Origin: Plakobranchus ocellatus
Taxonomy: Eukaryota; Mollusca; Gastropoda; Plakobranchidae
Assembly (NCBI GenBank): GCA_019648995.1
Contig: BLXT01008059.1
Span: 1,164,059 to 1,201,211, forward strand
Reading direction: 5' to 3'
DNA: 37,153 bases
Position numbers and translations under genes: made by a program
Part shown: piece by piece, positions 31,811-37,153 of the stretch
Layout of the letters: each line of letters begins with the position of its first letter
Position numbering within the stretch: position 1 is the first letter of the stretch
Notes under the pieces: generated by a model
Seen by the model: only the letters and a program-made list of their open reading frames with translations
Database searches by the model: none
What the model was told of the DNA's origin: nothing

Positions 31811-31970
31811 TGCGTGAATGTGTACATTGGAGAAAACTAACCTGTATATTGAGGTGAGAGATCATTCTCTCGTTGGCCCTGTTCTTGGCCTCCAGGGCCA
31901 CGACATCGCTGGGTCGTCCACCGTCCAACATCCTGGTCAAGCGCTCTATCTCCTCATCACGGTTAGACAG
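8323..31970 (-). CDS. CEP135: CEP135/TSGA10-like centriolar coiled-coil protein gene, 22 exons, 5' end missing
   Basis: The exons listed separately join in frame to 1036 residues plus stop. In known biology CEP135/Bld10 is a cartwheel and centriole-wall protein needed for centriole and basal-body assembly; the human N-terminal half binds microtubules and CPAP, and the C-terminal half binds SAS-6. TSGA10 is a vertebrate paralogue of the C-terminal two thirds, found in sperm. Visible here: the block LDGGRPSDVVALEAKNR with SHLNIQ near the start, SKLDIFIRTIEEDRDYY (CEP135 type), then the TSGA10/CEP135 core with AILRRIENERDDAV and [16 protein letters not shown], and near the end ARELCSRLETSKESLNRQL and FERERVVQELRRNG. 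The product is almost wholly charged, heptad-like coiled coil, broken by a basic linker (exon 6) and ending in an RS/SP-rich tail. There is no signal peptide or membrane segment. About 230 N-terminal residues are missing compared with human CEP135 (1140 residues). Because vertebrates have two copies, the invertebrate gene may represent the undivided ancestor. Identity is near certain; the CEP135 symbol is preferred because exons 1-5 have no counterpart in TSGA10. Confidence 0.95.
8450..10470 (-). other. Intron between CEP135 exons 21 and 22
   Basis: About 2 kb, AT-rich, with no further exon or recognisable element. A small palindrome, CATCACC-ccat-GGTGATG, lies near 9443-9460. Confidence 0.8.
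10471..10629 (-). CDS. CEP135: CEP135 exon 21, conserved end plus RS-rich tail (residues 942-995)
   Basis: 159 nt, phase 2 to 2, acceptor ttcacctgtag and donor TAAG|GTGAGG. It encodes ERVVQELRRNGLQPPVMISD, then YAGSARSYSPTF and RSRSRSPGARPRSRSRSPGV. The first part is the conserved C-terminus of the family. The second is an Arg-Ser dipeptide tail richer than the short SP tail of human CEP135 or TSGA10. If the following intron were kept, translation would stop after one more Arg (AGG TGA). Confidence 0.93.
11549..11653 (-). CDS. CEP135: CEP135 exon 20 (residues 907-942)
   Basis: 105 nt, phase 2 to 2, acceptor ggttctcag and donor AAAG|GTGGGT. It encodes QGQSREVASLRTRNVELEGD and VERMRRQLTSERFE. 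With exon 21 it gives SERFERERVVQELRR, as in human CEP135 STERYERERAIQEMRR. Confidence 0.95.
12408..12610 (-). CDS. CEP135: CEP135 exon 19 (residues 840-907)
   Basis: 203 nt, phase 0 to 2, acceptor tgtgtacccag and donor AAGCT|GTAAGT. It encodes LQNVISDLRQESECMRSQID, then SLESLLQETREKDFQTQLST and ends LSLNESK. It matches human CEP135 NLESLLATNRDKEFHSHL ... LTLSESKL. Confidence 0.96.
13009..13218 (-). CDS. CEP135: CEP135 exon 18 (residues 770-839)
   Basis: 210 nt, phase 0 to 0, acceptor ctttttccacag and donor CAA|GTAAGT. It encodes HLQSHQAYEIQVSNLTRSVA and then the family signature ISAARELCSRLETSKESLNR, matching human SSTRELCIKLDSSKELLNRQL. This lies in the half that binds SAS-6 in human CEP135. 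Confidence 0.96.
13495..13680 (-). CDS. CEP135: CEP135 exon 17 (residues 708-769)
   Basis: 186 nt, phase 0 to 0, acceptor tatccaccag and donor GAG|GTAAGG. It encodes EQERSDLLEQYRKLSVEAEQ and ends VDTLDREIQE. Human CEP135 has EQENSDLLERFHML ... VELLEKEIQE at the same place, a close match. Confidence 0.95.
13681..15231 (-). other. Intron between exons 16 and 17 with poly-A and poly-C tracts
   Basis: A runs lie near 13855-13873 and 13937-13952. Ten Ns (14006-14015) adjoin a C19 run (14016-14034) followed by As. The rest is plain AT-rich intron. A peptide read across the tract (13822-14163) is low complexity and is not a gene. Confidence 0.8.
14006..14034. repeat. Poly-C tract with short assembly gap
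   Basis: Ns at 14006-14015 are followed directly by 19 Cs. The gap probably reflects sequencing or assembly failure at the homopolymer, so the true length is unknown. Confidence 0.9.
15232..15342 (-). CDS. CEP135: CEP135 exon 16 (residues 671-707)
   Basis: 111 nt, phase 0 to 0, acceptor acgttcacag and donor AAG|GTAAGC. It encodes KLNQELEEAVEEKECLKAQV and QQYILEVRRIEDVLSAK, the coiled coil between the MRRQLD block and the EQERSDLL block, matching family order. Confidence 0.92.
15830..15998 (-). CDS. CEP135: CEP135 exon 15 (residues 614-670)
   Basis: 169 nt, phase 2 to 0, acceptor ttacaatctag and donor CAG|GTACAA. It encodes HANETLTLKDRELKSMRRQL, then DSVSEDLTETSRTRD and ends MTKENQ. This aligns with TSGA10 DVSRMRRQLDETNDELAQIARERD ... 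QENQ. Confidence 0.95.
16534..16589 (-). CDS. CEP135: CEP135 exon 14 (residues 596-614)
   Basis: 56 nt, phase 0 to 2, acceptor tgtgtttcag and donor TTGA|GTGAGT. It encodes ERYIGDLKLRIGELEAQL, with the split codon giving Glu. It links exon 13 to exon 15 without a gap relative to human TSGA10. Confidence 0.9.
16972..17103 (-). CDS. CEP135: CEP135 exon 13 (residues 552-595)
   Basis: 132 nt, phase 0 to 0, acceptor tatttatag and donor AGG|GTAAAA. It encodes VSKEEIDHLRSNMKSMDREK and continues with DMLQTAVDEKTEKVAQLN, matching TSGA10 around DLAKEKECLQACLDKKSENIASL. Confidence 0.92.
18071..18209 (-). CDS. CEP135: CEP135 exon 12 (residues 505-551)
   Basis: 139 nt, phase 2 to 0, acceptor tttccctcag and donor CAG|GTAAAC. 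It encodes LLVEETEKTLEDATRRLTRR and ends VLEMQRINQ, following the TSGA10 pattern LLYENTEKDLSDTQRHL. Coiled coil. Confidence 0.92.
18751..18902 (-). CDS. CEP135: CEP135 exon 11 (residues 455-505)
   Basis: 152 nt, phase 0 to 2, acceptor gactctcag and donor GAA|GTGAGT. It encodes VEQERNELMIRMNTLKDEVK and continues to NKNASNQM. The last two bases plus the first base of exon 12 give Lys. Reading on through the donor would hit TGA at once. Confidence 0.92.
18903..20622 (-). other. Introns flanking exon 10
   Basis: 18903-19487 and 19740-20622 are AT-rich. A-rich runs at about 19420-19470 form, on the gene strand, a long T/C-rich stretch just after the exon 10 donor. No other feature is seen. Confidence 0.8.
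19488..19739 (-). CDS. CEP135: CEP135 exon 10, conserved core (residues 371-454)
   Basis: 252 nt, the largest exon, phase 0 to 0, acceptor tgttccatcag and donor ACA|GTGAGT. It carries the best-conserved block of the CEP135/TSGA10 family: AAQAILRRIENERDDAV, then [20 protein letters not shown], nearly identical to human TSGA10 ([32 protein letters not shown]). An SSPKQSK segment before it parallels KSCKSPKS. Codon use is GC-richer than in the introns. Confidence 0.97.
20623..20685 (-). CDS. CEP135: CEP135 exon 9 (residues 350-370)
   Basis: 63 nt, phase 0 to 0, acceptor ttattttcag and donor GAG|GTAAGA. It encodes IQANVKVLTCERDKLNTMYE and a final E, matching TSGA10 IQGNVKVLKSERDKIFLLYE. It is too short for ORF finders, but both splice sites and the match are clear. 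Confidence 0.93.
21931..22023 (-). CDS. CEP135: CEP135 exon 8 (residues 319-349)
   Basis: 93 nt, phase 0 to 0, acceptor ccatgttag and donor GAG|GTAGGG. It encodes SAAEELELNKLTRERDELKS and LLDKFERHMAE, close to TSGA10 TRDREELKCMLEKYERHLAE. Confidence 0.93.
22730..22855 (-). CDS. CEP135: CEP135 exon 7 (residues 277-318)
   Basis: 126 nt, phase 0 to 0, acceptor gtgctgacag and donor AAG|GTAAAC. It encodes DVAQYEAIVRVLEEEKDYYK, then KEYEALKAARR and SAAPIKVMPNK. LEEEKDYYKKEYEAL echoes IEEDRDYYRAQADDL in exon 5. It starts the segment where TSGA10 similarity begins (DVELLK in the human protein). Confidence 0.9.
24200..24319 (-). CDS. CEP135: CEP135 exon 6, basic Ser/Arg/Pro linker (residues 237-276)
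   Basis: 120 nt, phase 0 to 0, acceptor ttgttttcag and donor AGG|GTCAGT. It encodes ALLKGDIPRG and then TTKTTLRTRSASSSRTQSPS before RKEAPAKAKR. It is strongly basic, lacks heptads and interrupts the coiled coil. RTQSPSR is a candidate proline-directed or SR-type phosphosite. Its position corresponds to the human CEP135 linker (RKSPSIFRTPEKE) and to the RSRSKSPRR start of human TSGA10. Confidence 0.88.
24546..24850. mobile_element. Candidate TTAA-flanked MITE (piggyBac-like)
   Basis: Non-coding element of 297 bp (24550-24846) flanked by TTAA at 24546-24549 and 24847-24850. The ends are perfect 13-bp inverted repeats: CTCTTTAACCAGT at 24550-24562 and ACTGGTTAAAGAG at 24834-24846. Inside are a CCCTTGTcaACAAGGG hairpin near 24598-24613 and two related subterminal copies of GCGTTTYTGACTGG near 24782-24795 and 24826-24838. 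TTAA duplication is the hallmark of piggyBac-type transposition; there is no transposase here. It lies in the CEP135 intron between exons 5 and 6. Confidence 0.7.
25067..26310 (-). mobile_element. Decayed, 5'-truncated LINE (non-LTR retrotransposon) with (GAT)n tail
   Basis: On the minus strand, read 5' to 3', the LINE gives ALPKTPGATECELHRAISLM (start of the reverse transcriptase domain, about 26190-26290), then the assembly gap, then RHADDTVLIVES (palm motif; the usual YADD is HADD). After that come the thumb region with VTKFKYLGYLITSDGRCTSE and TTKIRVIKTYVWSVLLY, then RQRQLQFLGHVCRHKGL, and finally RFKWRNMIANVYSRQGT with TGA at 25085-25087. That stop overlaps a (TGA)n tail at 25067-25087. 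Decay is visible: a frameshift near 25730-25760, scrambled sequence after the CWT motif, and an in-frame TAA at 25271-25273. The 3' end is intact and the 5' part is absent. It resembles I/Nimb-type LINEs common in molluscs and other invertebrates, but I cannot fix the clade. It is inserted in the same orientation as CEP135. Confidence 0.88.
25868..26189. other. Assembly gap (322 Ns)
   Basis: Run of N inside the LINE. Both sides encode reverse transcriptase, so the gap probably holds the middle of the RT domain and not a CEP135 exon. The length may be an estimate. Confidence 0.95.
26322..26362. repeat. Short tandem duplication at the 5' edge of the LINE
   Basis: AAAAACTCACAGTGTGCA occurs at about 26323-26340 and again at about 26345-26362, separated by only a few bases. 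Confidence 0.8.
26802..26947 (-). CDS. CEP135: CEP135 exon 5 (residues 188-236)
   Basis: 146 nt, phase 1 to 0, acceptor catttttcag and donor CAG|GTTTGT. It encodes KELVLEIERLKKKNGPTKKT and then KIPSKLDIFIRTIEEDRDYY, matching human SPSRLDTFLKGIEEERDFY. A short Lys/Pro-rich break precedes the conserved SKLDIFI block. This is the last exon of the CEP135-specific portion. Confidence 0.95.
27181..27410. mobile_element. 230-bp hairpin element (MITE- or foldback-like)
   Basis: The left arm, about 27181-27250, contains AACTTATAA..AACAAATTAAACAACA. The right arm, about 27341-27410, is its imperfect reverse complement (TGTTGTTTAATTTGTT..TTATAAGTTT). The arms also match at CCCATAA/TTATGGG inside and CAAC/GTTG at the ends. 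The loop is about 90 bp. The 12-mer CTCACCTAAAAT lies on both sides at 27061-27072 and 27417-27428. No coding capacity. It lies in the intron between exons 4 and 5. Confidence 0.65.
27676..27826 (-). CDS. CEP135: CEP135 exon 4 (residues 138-188)
   Basis: 151 nt, phase 0 to 1, acceptor ctcctccag and donor AATG|GTGGGT. It encodes EQSRLMKELGDVRSRLSTRE and ends RANKLTAN. The split codon joined to exon 5 gives Glu, restoring TANEKELVLEIERL, which parallels human TERQLTLEVERM. That agreement supports the chosen donor. Confidence 0.92.
28334..28399 (-). CDS. CEP135: CEP135 exon 3 (residues 116-137)
   Basis: 66 nt, phase 0 to 0. The acceptor is tatatttcag and the donor is GCA|GTAAGT. It encodes EELEKSRHELEDMDLTVAQM followed by KA, which aligns with the human segment containing SEMQDLEETMSKL. 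Short coiled-coil exon. Confidence 0.9.
29190..29459. repeat. GA-rich block ending in (AG)n microsatellite
   Basis: Purine-rich GA/GAAA sequence throughout, with an uninterrupted (AG)n of about 50 bp at 29410-29459. The Ser/Leu-repeat peptide read on the minus strand (29170-29463) is only a translation of this repeat. Confidence 0.95.
29854..29889 (-). CDS. CEP135: Possible 36-nt microexon (ELSSLDVNCNNA)
   Basis: It lies between exons 2 and 3. There is a strong pyrimidine tract and acceptor (tgtttttcttgcag), 12 open codons, and donor GCG|GTAATG. Phase 0 to 0, so inclusion would insert ELSSLDVNCNNA after REMNEAK without disturbing the frame. Human CEP135 aligns across the exon 2-3 junction without it, so it is either an alternative exon or chance. 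The donor is weaker than its neighbours. Confidence 0.4.
30546..30605. repeat. 30-bp tandem duplication
   Basis: Units at 30546-30575 and 30576-30605 both begin GATTCAATG, contain GTAACCA and ATCATT, and end in TAT. They differ at about four positions. Two head-to-tail copies only. Confidence 0.9.
30882..31097 (-). CDS. CEP135: CEP135 exon 2 (residues 44-115)
   Basis: 216 nt, phase 0 to 0, acceptor ccatACCAG-type and donor AAG|GTGAGC. It encodes VDYLQNKTREYERKLREATL and ends AADREMNEAK, which follows directly on SHLNIQ as in human CEP135 (VDFLQ ... ELGEAK). It is unusually GC-rich compared with its flanks, as expected of a conserved exon. The predicted structure is continuous coiled coil. 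Confidence 0.95.
31357..31386. repeat. (CAA)10 microsatellite
   Basis: Ten perfect CAA units in the intron between exons 1 and 2. Confidence 0.97.
31775..31808. repeat. (TC)17 microsatellite
   Basis: Perfect TC repeat. On the gene strand it is (GA)n starting 33 bases after the exon 1 donor. Confidence 0.97.
31842..31970 (-). CDS. CEP135: CEP135 exon 1 of window (residues 1-43)
   Basis: 129 nt, phase 0 to 0. The acceptor is ...tgaccag at 31971-31972 and the donor is CAG|GTTAGT. It encodes LSNRDEEIERLTRMLDGGRP and ends in ISHLNIQ. This matches the human CEP135 segment with REREIERL, LDGGR and AHLNIQ. It is one of the most diagnostic blocks for CEP135 and is absent from TSGA10. Earlier exons must exist because the frame is open at the acceptor and no start codon fits. 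Confidence 0.93.
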
Positions 31971-34290
31971 CTGGTCAGAAACACAAGAGAATCAGAGAGC
32001 TTTGTTAGTTAAGAAAAGAGATAAGCACTGATCATATTATAAATTGACTGCCTTGAAGCACAGGAAGGAAAAAGATGAATTTGTACTTTTTACCTCGCGC
32101 CTTCTCCTTGCCCCTTTTCCGTTTTTATCATTCCCCCTCCACTTGTCTAATCATTCATCTTTTTCTTCTTTTTGGTGCGTGTATTTCATCTCCTCCCTCT
32201 TCAAGCCTTCCTCCATAATCCTTTTCTTTCACATACTTATTTATTCGCTTCCTTTTACTACTTCTTTCAACGTTTCAAAATAAGAACATGATTAGATTTC
32301 ACATTTTTTGGTTAGGAATGGCCAGGGGGTGATATTTATGCGCAAAATATTTGCCTGCATGAATTTACATATCTAGCATCATAATAGATAAAATCCTTGA
32401 GACAGAGAAAGGGATTAGAGAAACGCGGCAAATAGATAAGTTAGCAGAACAAGCAAACAACCACACAAATCTGAAGGGTAGAGCAGAATCAAAACCGGAG
32501 GCAGAAACATTTCCACGGAAAAGTACTGTCAATTCTCGAATGTAACAAACGAATAACCGCCTGGCATGGGCTTAGCGGCGATATTGATTATGTTTCAGCA
32601 CTTAAAGACAATAAAAAAAAAACCTAACCGCTTAATCAAAACCTGAAAAAAGGCGTGATATGAAGCAAAATCGATTAAATTAAGACACCTTAATCAAATC
32701 AATAGACATAGCTTTATTTCTGCTCCAAGTCCCATATGCGCTACAACACTATGCTGCTATATGGCACACTTTATGAAATCGATTGTGAATTCTGCAACAA
32801 GTAAAAGAAACGGGATTATTATTCAGGCACTTGGACAAAAAGCTTTATATATCGAGATAAAATTTGGTCAGAGCCTGGACGATTCAATGTTATAATCATC
32901 GCTACAGTAGTCAACCATATCGCAACAAAGAGTTGTGGAAACATCAAACACAAATATAAACAGATACATCTACCGTGTCATTCCTGGGGATGCCAAAAAC
33001 AAATTCCATTTACACGCCCACTATCATTCTTTATCATTTTCTTTTCCTTCTACAAACGAACACATATCTCGCTCTCTTATTTCAACTCCGTATCAATTTT
33101 CATTCGAATTTATCAGTACTGATTTAAAATAAAGTGTGAACATATTTACCTTTCAAATTTTCACTGCAAAATGGTATTTTTACCATAAAGCAGATGAGAA
33201 AACTAAAATGTATCGCCAACAGTGCGCAAATTTTTTGAGAATTTAAACAATTTCATTTGGAAGAATGTAAACAACCCAGAAATTGCAAAAGACGGTATTC
33301 AGTATAGATTAATGGTGTAAGGTCAGGCTTTGCAAAGAAGAAAGCTGAGAGAAAACCTAAAGTTTGAAATGAGGTGGACGTTCTAGACGATATCGGCGAA
33401 TACTATTTTAATTCTAAAGAATAAAGTAAGTTTCTACTAATTTTCAAAACGGTAGCAACCAAAATTGACAATACGGGTGCTGCTGAGTGAAAAGAAGAAA
33501 TAAAACCCACTATCCCGAAAATAATATAATTGCTTTAAAAACTGGCGGTAAAATGTCGAGATAAAGAGAGGCGAAAGAGAGGTGAAAGATTAGAAAGGAG
33601 GTTTACCTTTTCGCGTGCTATCCATAACAGTCAAATTTAAATTTTGAAACAAACAAATTAAAAACATTAACAAAGATGGGATGTTCTATCTGCTTTCTTA
33701 AGTATTGTTTTACTTAATGATAAGCAAAAAAGTCCACAAAGAGGGGAATAATTTACATCATATAATATGCCTATCATTTATAGCTTAAAAAAAAATTGCT
33801 CTCTGAAACTAAGCAAACGTATGAAGCCCTTATTTTTTCGTTTTAAATACCTGAGGAGCTCACAACTGAAAAAACACACATATATAATACATTTATAACA
33901 TGGGATAAGCGCATACTTTGATAGCAAATGTAACGACGGATGCATTCACATACTAATTGTGGCGTCTTCGTTTTCCTTAAAAGTGCAATATGCATCATTA
34001 ATACGAGGATTCTTAACATTTAGCACTTATATCTACCATTAGGTAAATAAATACTTGGAGGGATATTTAAAAACTAGTAGTAGTAGTTCAGATAGTTTTA
34101 ATAACAGAGAAGTGAAACTTACTTTTTTTTCCTTCAGAGAAATTAGAAACTAAAATCTAGGGTCCATAAAGTAAGTTAAAAACTAATGAAGCACAAGCGT
34201 ATGCATTCACATAGATATCCTGATCGTAATGAAAAATCAACCTTCAATAATCTTCAACAATTTTAATTTAGCAAGCAAACAAGTCTCAAC

Positions 34291-34362
34291 CTGGCTGGCG
34301 CATTTATCTGACACGGTAGAGGCAGAGCTGATTCTTTCTTTGTCCTCTAAGTCCGTGGGTAT
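34291..34362 (-). CDS. Weak candidate upstream CEP135 exon
   Basis: 72 open nt, phase 0 to 0, between an AG (ttaatgtgag, poor pyrimidine tract) and donor CAG|GTTGAG. It encodes IPTDLEDKERISSASTVSDK and CASQ. Joined to exon 1 it would read CASQLSNRDEEIERL, and human CEP135 also has Gln before its REREIERL block. The similarity is slight, so this may be chance. Confidence 0.2.
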
Positions 34363-34489
34363 CTCACATTAACAACACCACAGAACTCTACAATTATTAG
34401 AACGGCTAGAATGTTATGGGGGGAGGGGTGGGGGGATGGTTGGGAGAGAGACATAGGCATAGGATTATTGGCACCGGCAGCAGACGTCA

Positions 34490-34710
34490 TAATAAATGTA
34501 GGACGGGAAGGGTAGCGCTGGGCAGGCGTATTACACAGGTTTCGGCCTTATCGATGACAGCGGTAAAGCAGAGGGCGACGCTTGAATAGTTCCAAATGGG
34601 CCTCTATCGCTATCGAACACTGAACCCTGCAGCGCTGATCGGCTGACGGAGGGAACCGCCGATCTCGCCCCTCCGCCTGCGGTGGGGGAAAACCTGCAAA
34701 CTTACACACC
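34490..34710. promoter_or_regulatory. GC-richer, CpG-containing block, possible regulatory region
   Basis: It stands out from the AT-rich surroundings, with many CG dinucleotides (for example around GGCGACGC, CCGCCGATCTCGCCCC and CCGCCTGCGG). No coding exon fits. It could be a promoter or enhancer of a shorter transcript or the end of an unrecognised repeat; no core promoter element is certain. Confidence 0.25.
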
Positions 34711-36438
34711 TATCGCCCTTTTAAAGACTTTTCCAACGGGCTTTAGCTTGTGATTACATTGTGTAGAGTTCAGTAGTGTAAGGGCAATGAAAGCACGTCC
34801 ACAGAGAACAGATTAAGCATTATTATTACCGTATAGAGTAATTTCGAGCATGCTTTATTAAACGCATGTTTCTGGAAACAATGCCCTGCACTTGGGTTTT
34901 AAGGAATTTGTTAGTCCACTGAACATGAAGCCCCACAGCCGAGCGATGGGGGACTCACTATTTTTGTTATGATTAGGATCCTTGCCGAGATCGAATTGCG
35001 ACAACGATAGCATGATCCATCGCCTGACAGAGAGCCAGAAAAAAGAAAATCACAAAATGATACTACTGAAAAGCCACATAAAACGTGTTTTGACACAAAA
35101 TTGCTACCGACGCTTCGCATTAATATTTCAGTAAAATCAAATGGTAGTCAGACGCCCTAGTACTCGCGCCACTTCAAATTGATGTATTTGATAAAACATT
35201 GCACACCAATCACCTTCAACTCCTTGACGAATGCACCAGCGTGGTGAAGCACCCATTAAAGAGCAATCAGGCGGAAAATGGCGGGGCGAATGATTCCAAC
35301 TGTGGGTTTATTGCAGACTTACAACCGAAAACCAATCTTCCCCTTCTTTTTCTTCTGGGCATTAGTTTGAGAGTGTTCCTGATAATTTTACATACTAGAT
35401 CTAGTCATGCCTTCAAGAAAACTTATTATCGCTTTGCGATCTTAAAAATATTAATGTTCATTTTTGCATCATACTTTTTTTTTATTTTTCTTGTCCTCAA
35501 AACGCTGGAACTGATTTCACAATTCTAAATTTTGATATAGTTTGGCGTGCAAAATAGCTAGGATACACTGCAGAAATTAATAAATCGGGAAGACGATGTC
35601 CTACAAAATGCTTTTAGAAAAAAAAGAAAGTAGATAACTGACAACTAGTATTTAAACAAAGCCTACAGAAGAAAAGACTGCTTCGGATATAAAGCAAAAC
35701 TCGAAGCTTATACTTTTTCAAGGATGAAACTCAAATTATGTAAATTATATGTAAAAAAAATCGAAAGCGTACCGTGTAGATCGCAAAATAAAAGAAGAGG
35801 TTAGTTGGCTATTTTTATTGGTTTTCATGTTTCAGATGAATTTTAGTACAATTACATTGAAGTTAACAATTTTCAACTTCTGGAAAAAAAAACTCACATC
35901 ACCCATAGCTGTTTACCTTGAAAGCAGACACACAATCATACAAACCATGACCTAGAACTCTTTCAATCTGTAACGGAGCTGTACAAGGCATATCAGAAAT
36001 ATAGAAAAAAAAAAAAACTGCAAAAAGCCAATGAAAAAAATAAACAAAAGAGGGTAGAGGCAGATAGCACTTCATCATACCCTACTTGTTAACTTTCAGT
36101 GTGTCGGAAACAAACGTGTTTATTCAGTTATTCCCCTGAAGTGGCGCCGTTATCCCCTTTTGTGCTGGCGTGGAGGGGACAAAAGCATGGCAATAAATAA
36201 TGCAAACATTGGAACTAACGTTGGACATGGCAGTTAAAATAGACATTTTATCGCTTGGGATCTCTTTGTAGAAGTACTGGAGGTCTAGAGATCGATAGCA
36301 ATGACTGCGGGTGAGGCTTTAAACTGAGATCACACTTGGCTTTGACTTTTTGTCGAAAGGGCGCAACTTTAGCAACAACGGGAAAAAAATAATATTACGG
36401 TATTCATTAGAAGATTTTTAGGATCTTTTAGCCCAGAC

Positions 36439-36446
36439 TGACGTCA
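36439..36446. promoter_or_regulatory. Perfect CRE palindrome TGACGTCA
   Basis: Exact 8-bp CREB/ATF consensus. It is isolated, with no visible promoter around it, so function is uncertain. Confidence 0.25.
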
Positions 36447-37153
36447 TGTTAATGCGCGATGTCAAAATACTACAGCTGCATTCACTATGATGTGTATCTC
36501 CCTAATTTATGTAGATACATACAGATCCAAGCCATTTTTTTCAAATTGCTATGTATTGTCACTGCTTCAACGCAATTCACTATATGGCAAAGCGCCTTTG
36601 CAAGTGCAATCTTTTTGATTAATCAAGCCTGTTAATTTGAGGAGAGAGATGTTTCATTAAGAACTTAGCCAAACAGAGCAAACCCGACGATTGTCTGTGA
36701 TCTTTTTCTCCTGTCTTTTCTCCAAAAGTTTAACTTCTATATGGTTAGTAAATCATAGTGTTTGCCCTTTATGGTTTACGTTTAAAATGTATTTTAACAT
36801 TGCAAAGGCGAATCTCGAACTAGTTACCACGCGGATTTAGAGACCACGCCAGAATCTACAAACAGATTGTCTATAAAAATTTTCTTGTTTATTTTTATAT
36901 CTCCTTCTAGAAACGCTGCATCTGATATCATTCGTCTAATTACAGATTTAAGTCCGACCTTTGTCTAGTCCATTAAAACTGGACTCTTTGAACTATGATA
37001 GATCGCCCACGTAGAAATTTAAATACATAATTTTTCTTTTTTTGAATTGTCAGTGAAAATGTGGCAAAGACATTAATTTTACGATTGCTGATAACGGAAA
37101 AGGACACCGACTTGTAACTACGCCCCACCCCACCTCCCCTCACCCACCTAAAA

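Larger units (their letters stand above)
31971..37153 (-). other. Upstream intron or 5' region of CEP135, no certain exon
   Basis: I searched both strands for the conserved N-terminal part of CEP135 and found no match I would defend. Mostly AT-rich, with a GC-richer block at about 34490-34710 and a second at 35215-35300. One weak candidate exon is listed at 34291-34362. Confidence 0.6.

Noticed and set aside
35199..35528. 109-residue plus-strand open frame
   Set aside because: No family resemblance. The second half is AT-driven hydrophobic sequence, and there are no splice or promoter signals that make it a gene.

Overview
This is a eukaryotic, AT-rich, intron-rich window. It is dominated by one minus-strand gene whose coding exons lie between 8323 and 31970. 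The spliced product matches the centriolar coiled-coil protein CEP135 (Bld10) and its paralogue TSGA10 from end to end. I joined 22 coding exons. Every junction has AG at the acceptor and GT at the donor, and every phase agrees. Together they give 1036 residues plus a stop. The first exon aligns with about residue 230 of human CEP135 (my recollection of that sequence, not a search), so the N-terminal part lies upstream of 31970, mostly or wholly outside the window. The organism looks like a marine invertebrate, probably a lophotrochozoan such as a mollusc. This is inferred from the intron and repeat style and the LINE type, not proven.

Layout from high to low coordinates, which is the direction of transcription. 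31971-37153 is upstream intron or 5' region, with no certain exon, one weak candidate exon (34291-34362) and GC-richer promoter-like blocks. 31970-26802 holds exons 1-5, the half that resembles CEP135 but lies upstream of where TSGA10 begins. 24319-24200 (exon 6) is a basic Ser/Arg/Pro linker. 22855-11549 (exons 7-20) is the long coiled coil shared by CEP135 and TSGA10. Exons 21-22 (10629-10471 and 8449-8323) encode an RS/SP-rich tail and the stop. Below 8323 come probable 3' UTR and then non-coding sequence with microsatellites down to base 1. No other protein gene is convincing.

The introns carry the mobile DNA. These are a decayed, 5'-truncated LINE with a (GAT)n tail interrupted by a 322-base assembly gap, a TTAA-flanked MITE of about 300 bp with 13-bp perfect terminal inverted repeats (piggyBac-like), a 230-bp hairpin element, and several microsatellites. 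Two further short N runs sit against poly-G and poly-C tracts.

The window does not contain an obvious new multi-gene system. The points most worth checking are the tail exons and their possible alternative ending, an unannotated-looking 36-nt in-frame microexon, the position of the basic linker exon at the CEP135/TSGA10 boundary, and the MITE and hairpin elements.
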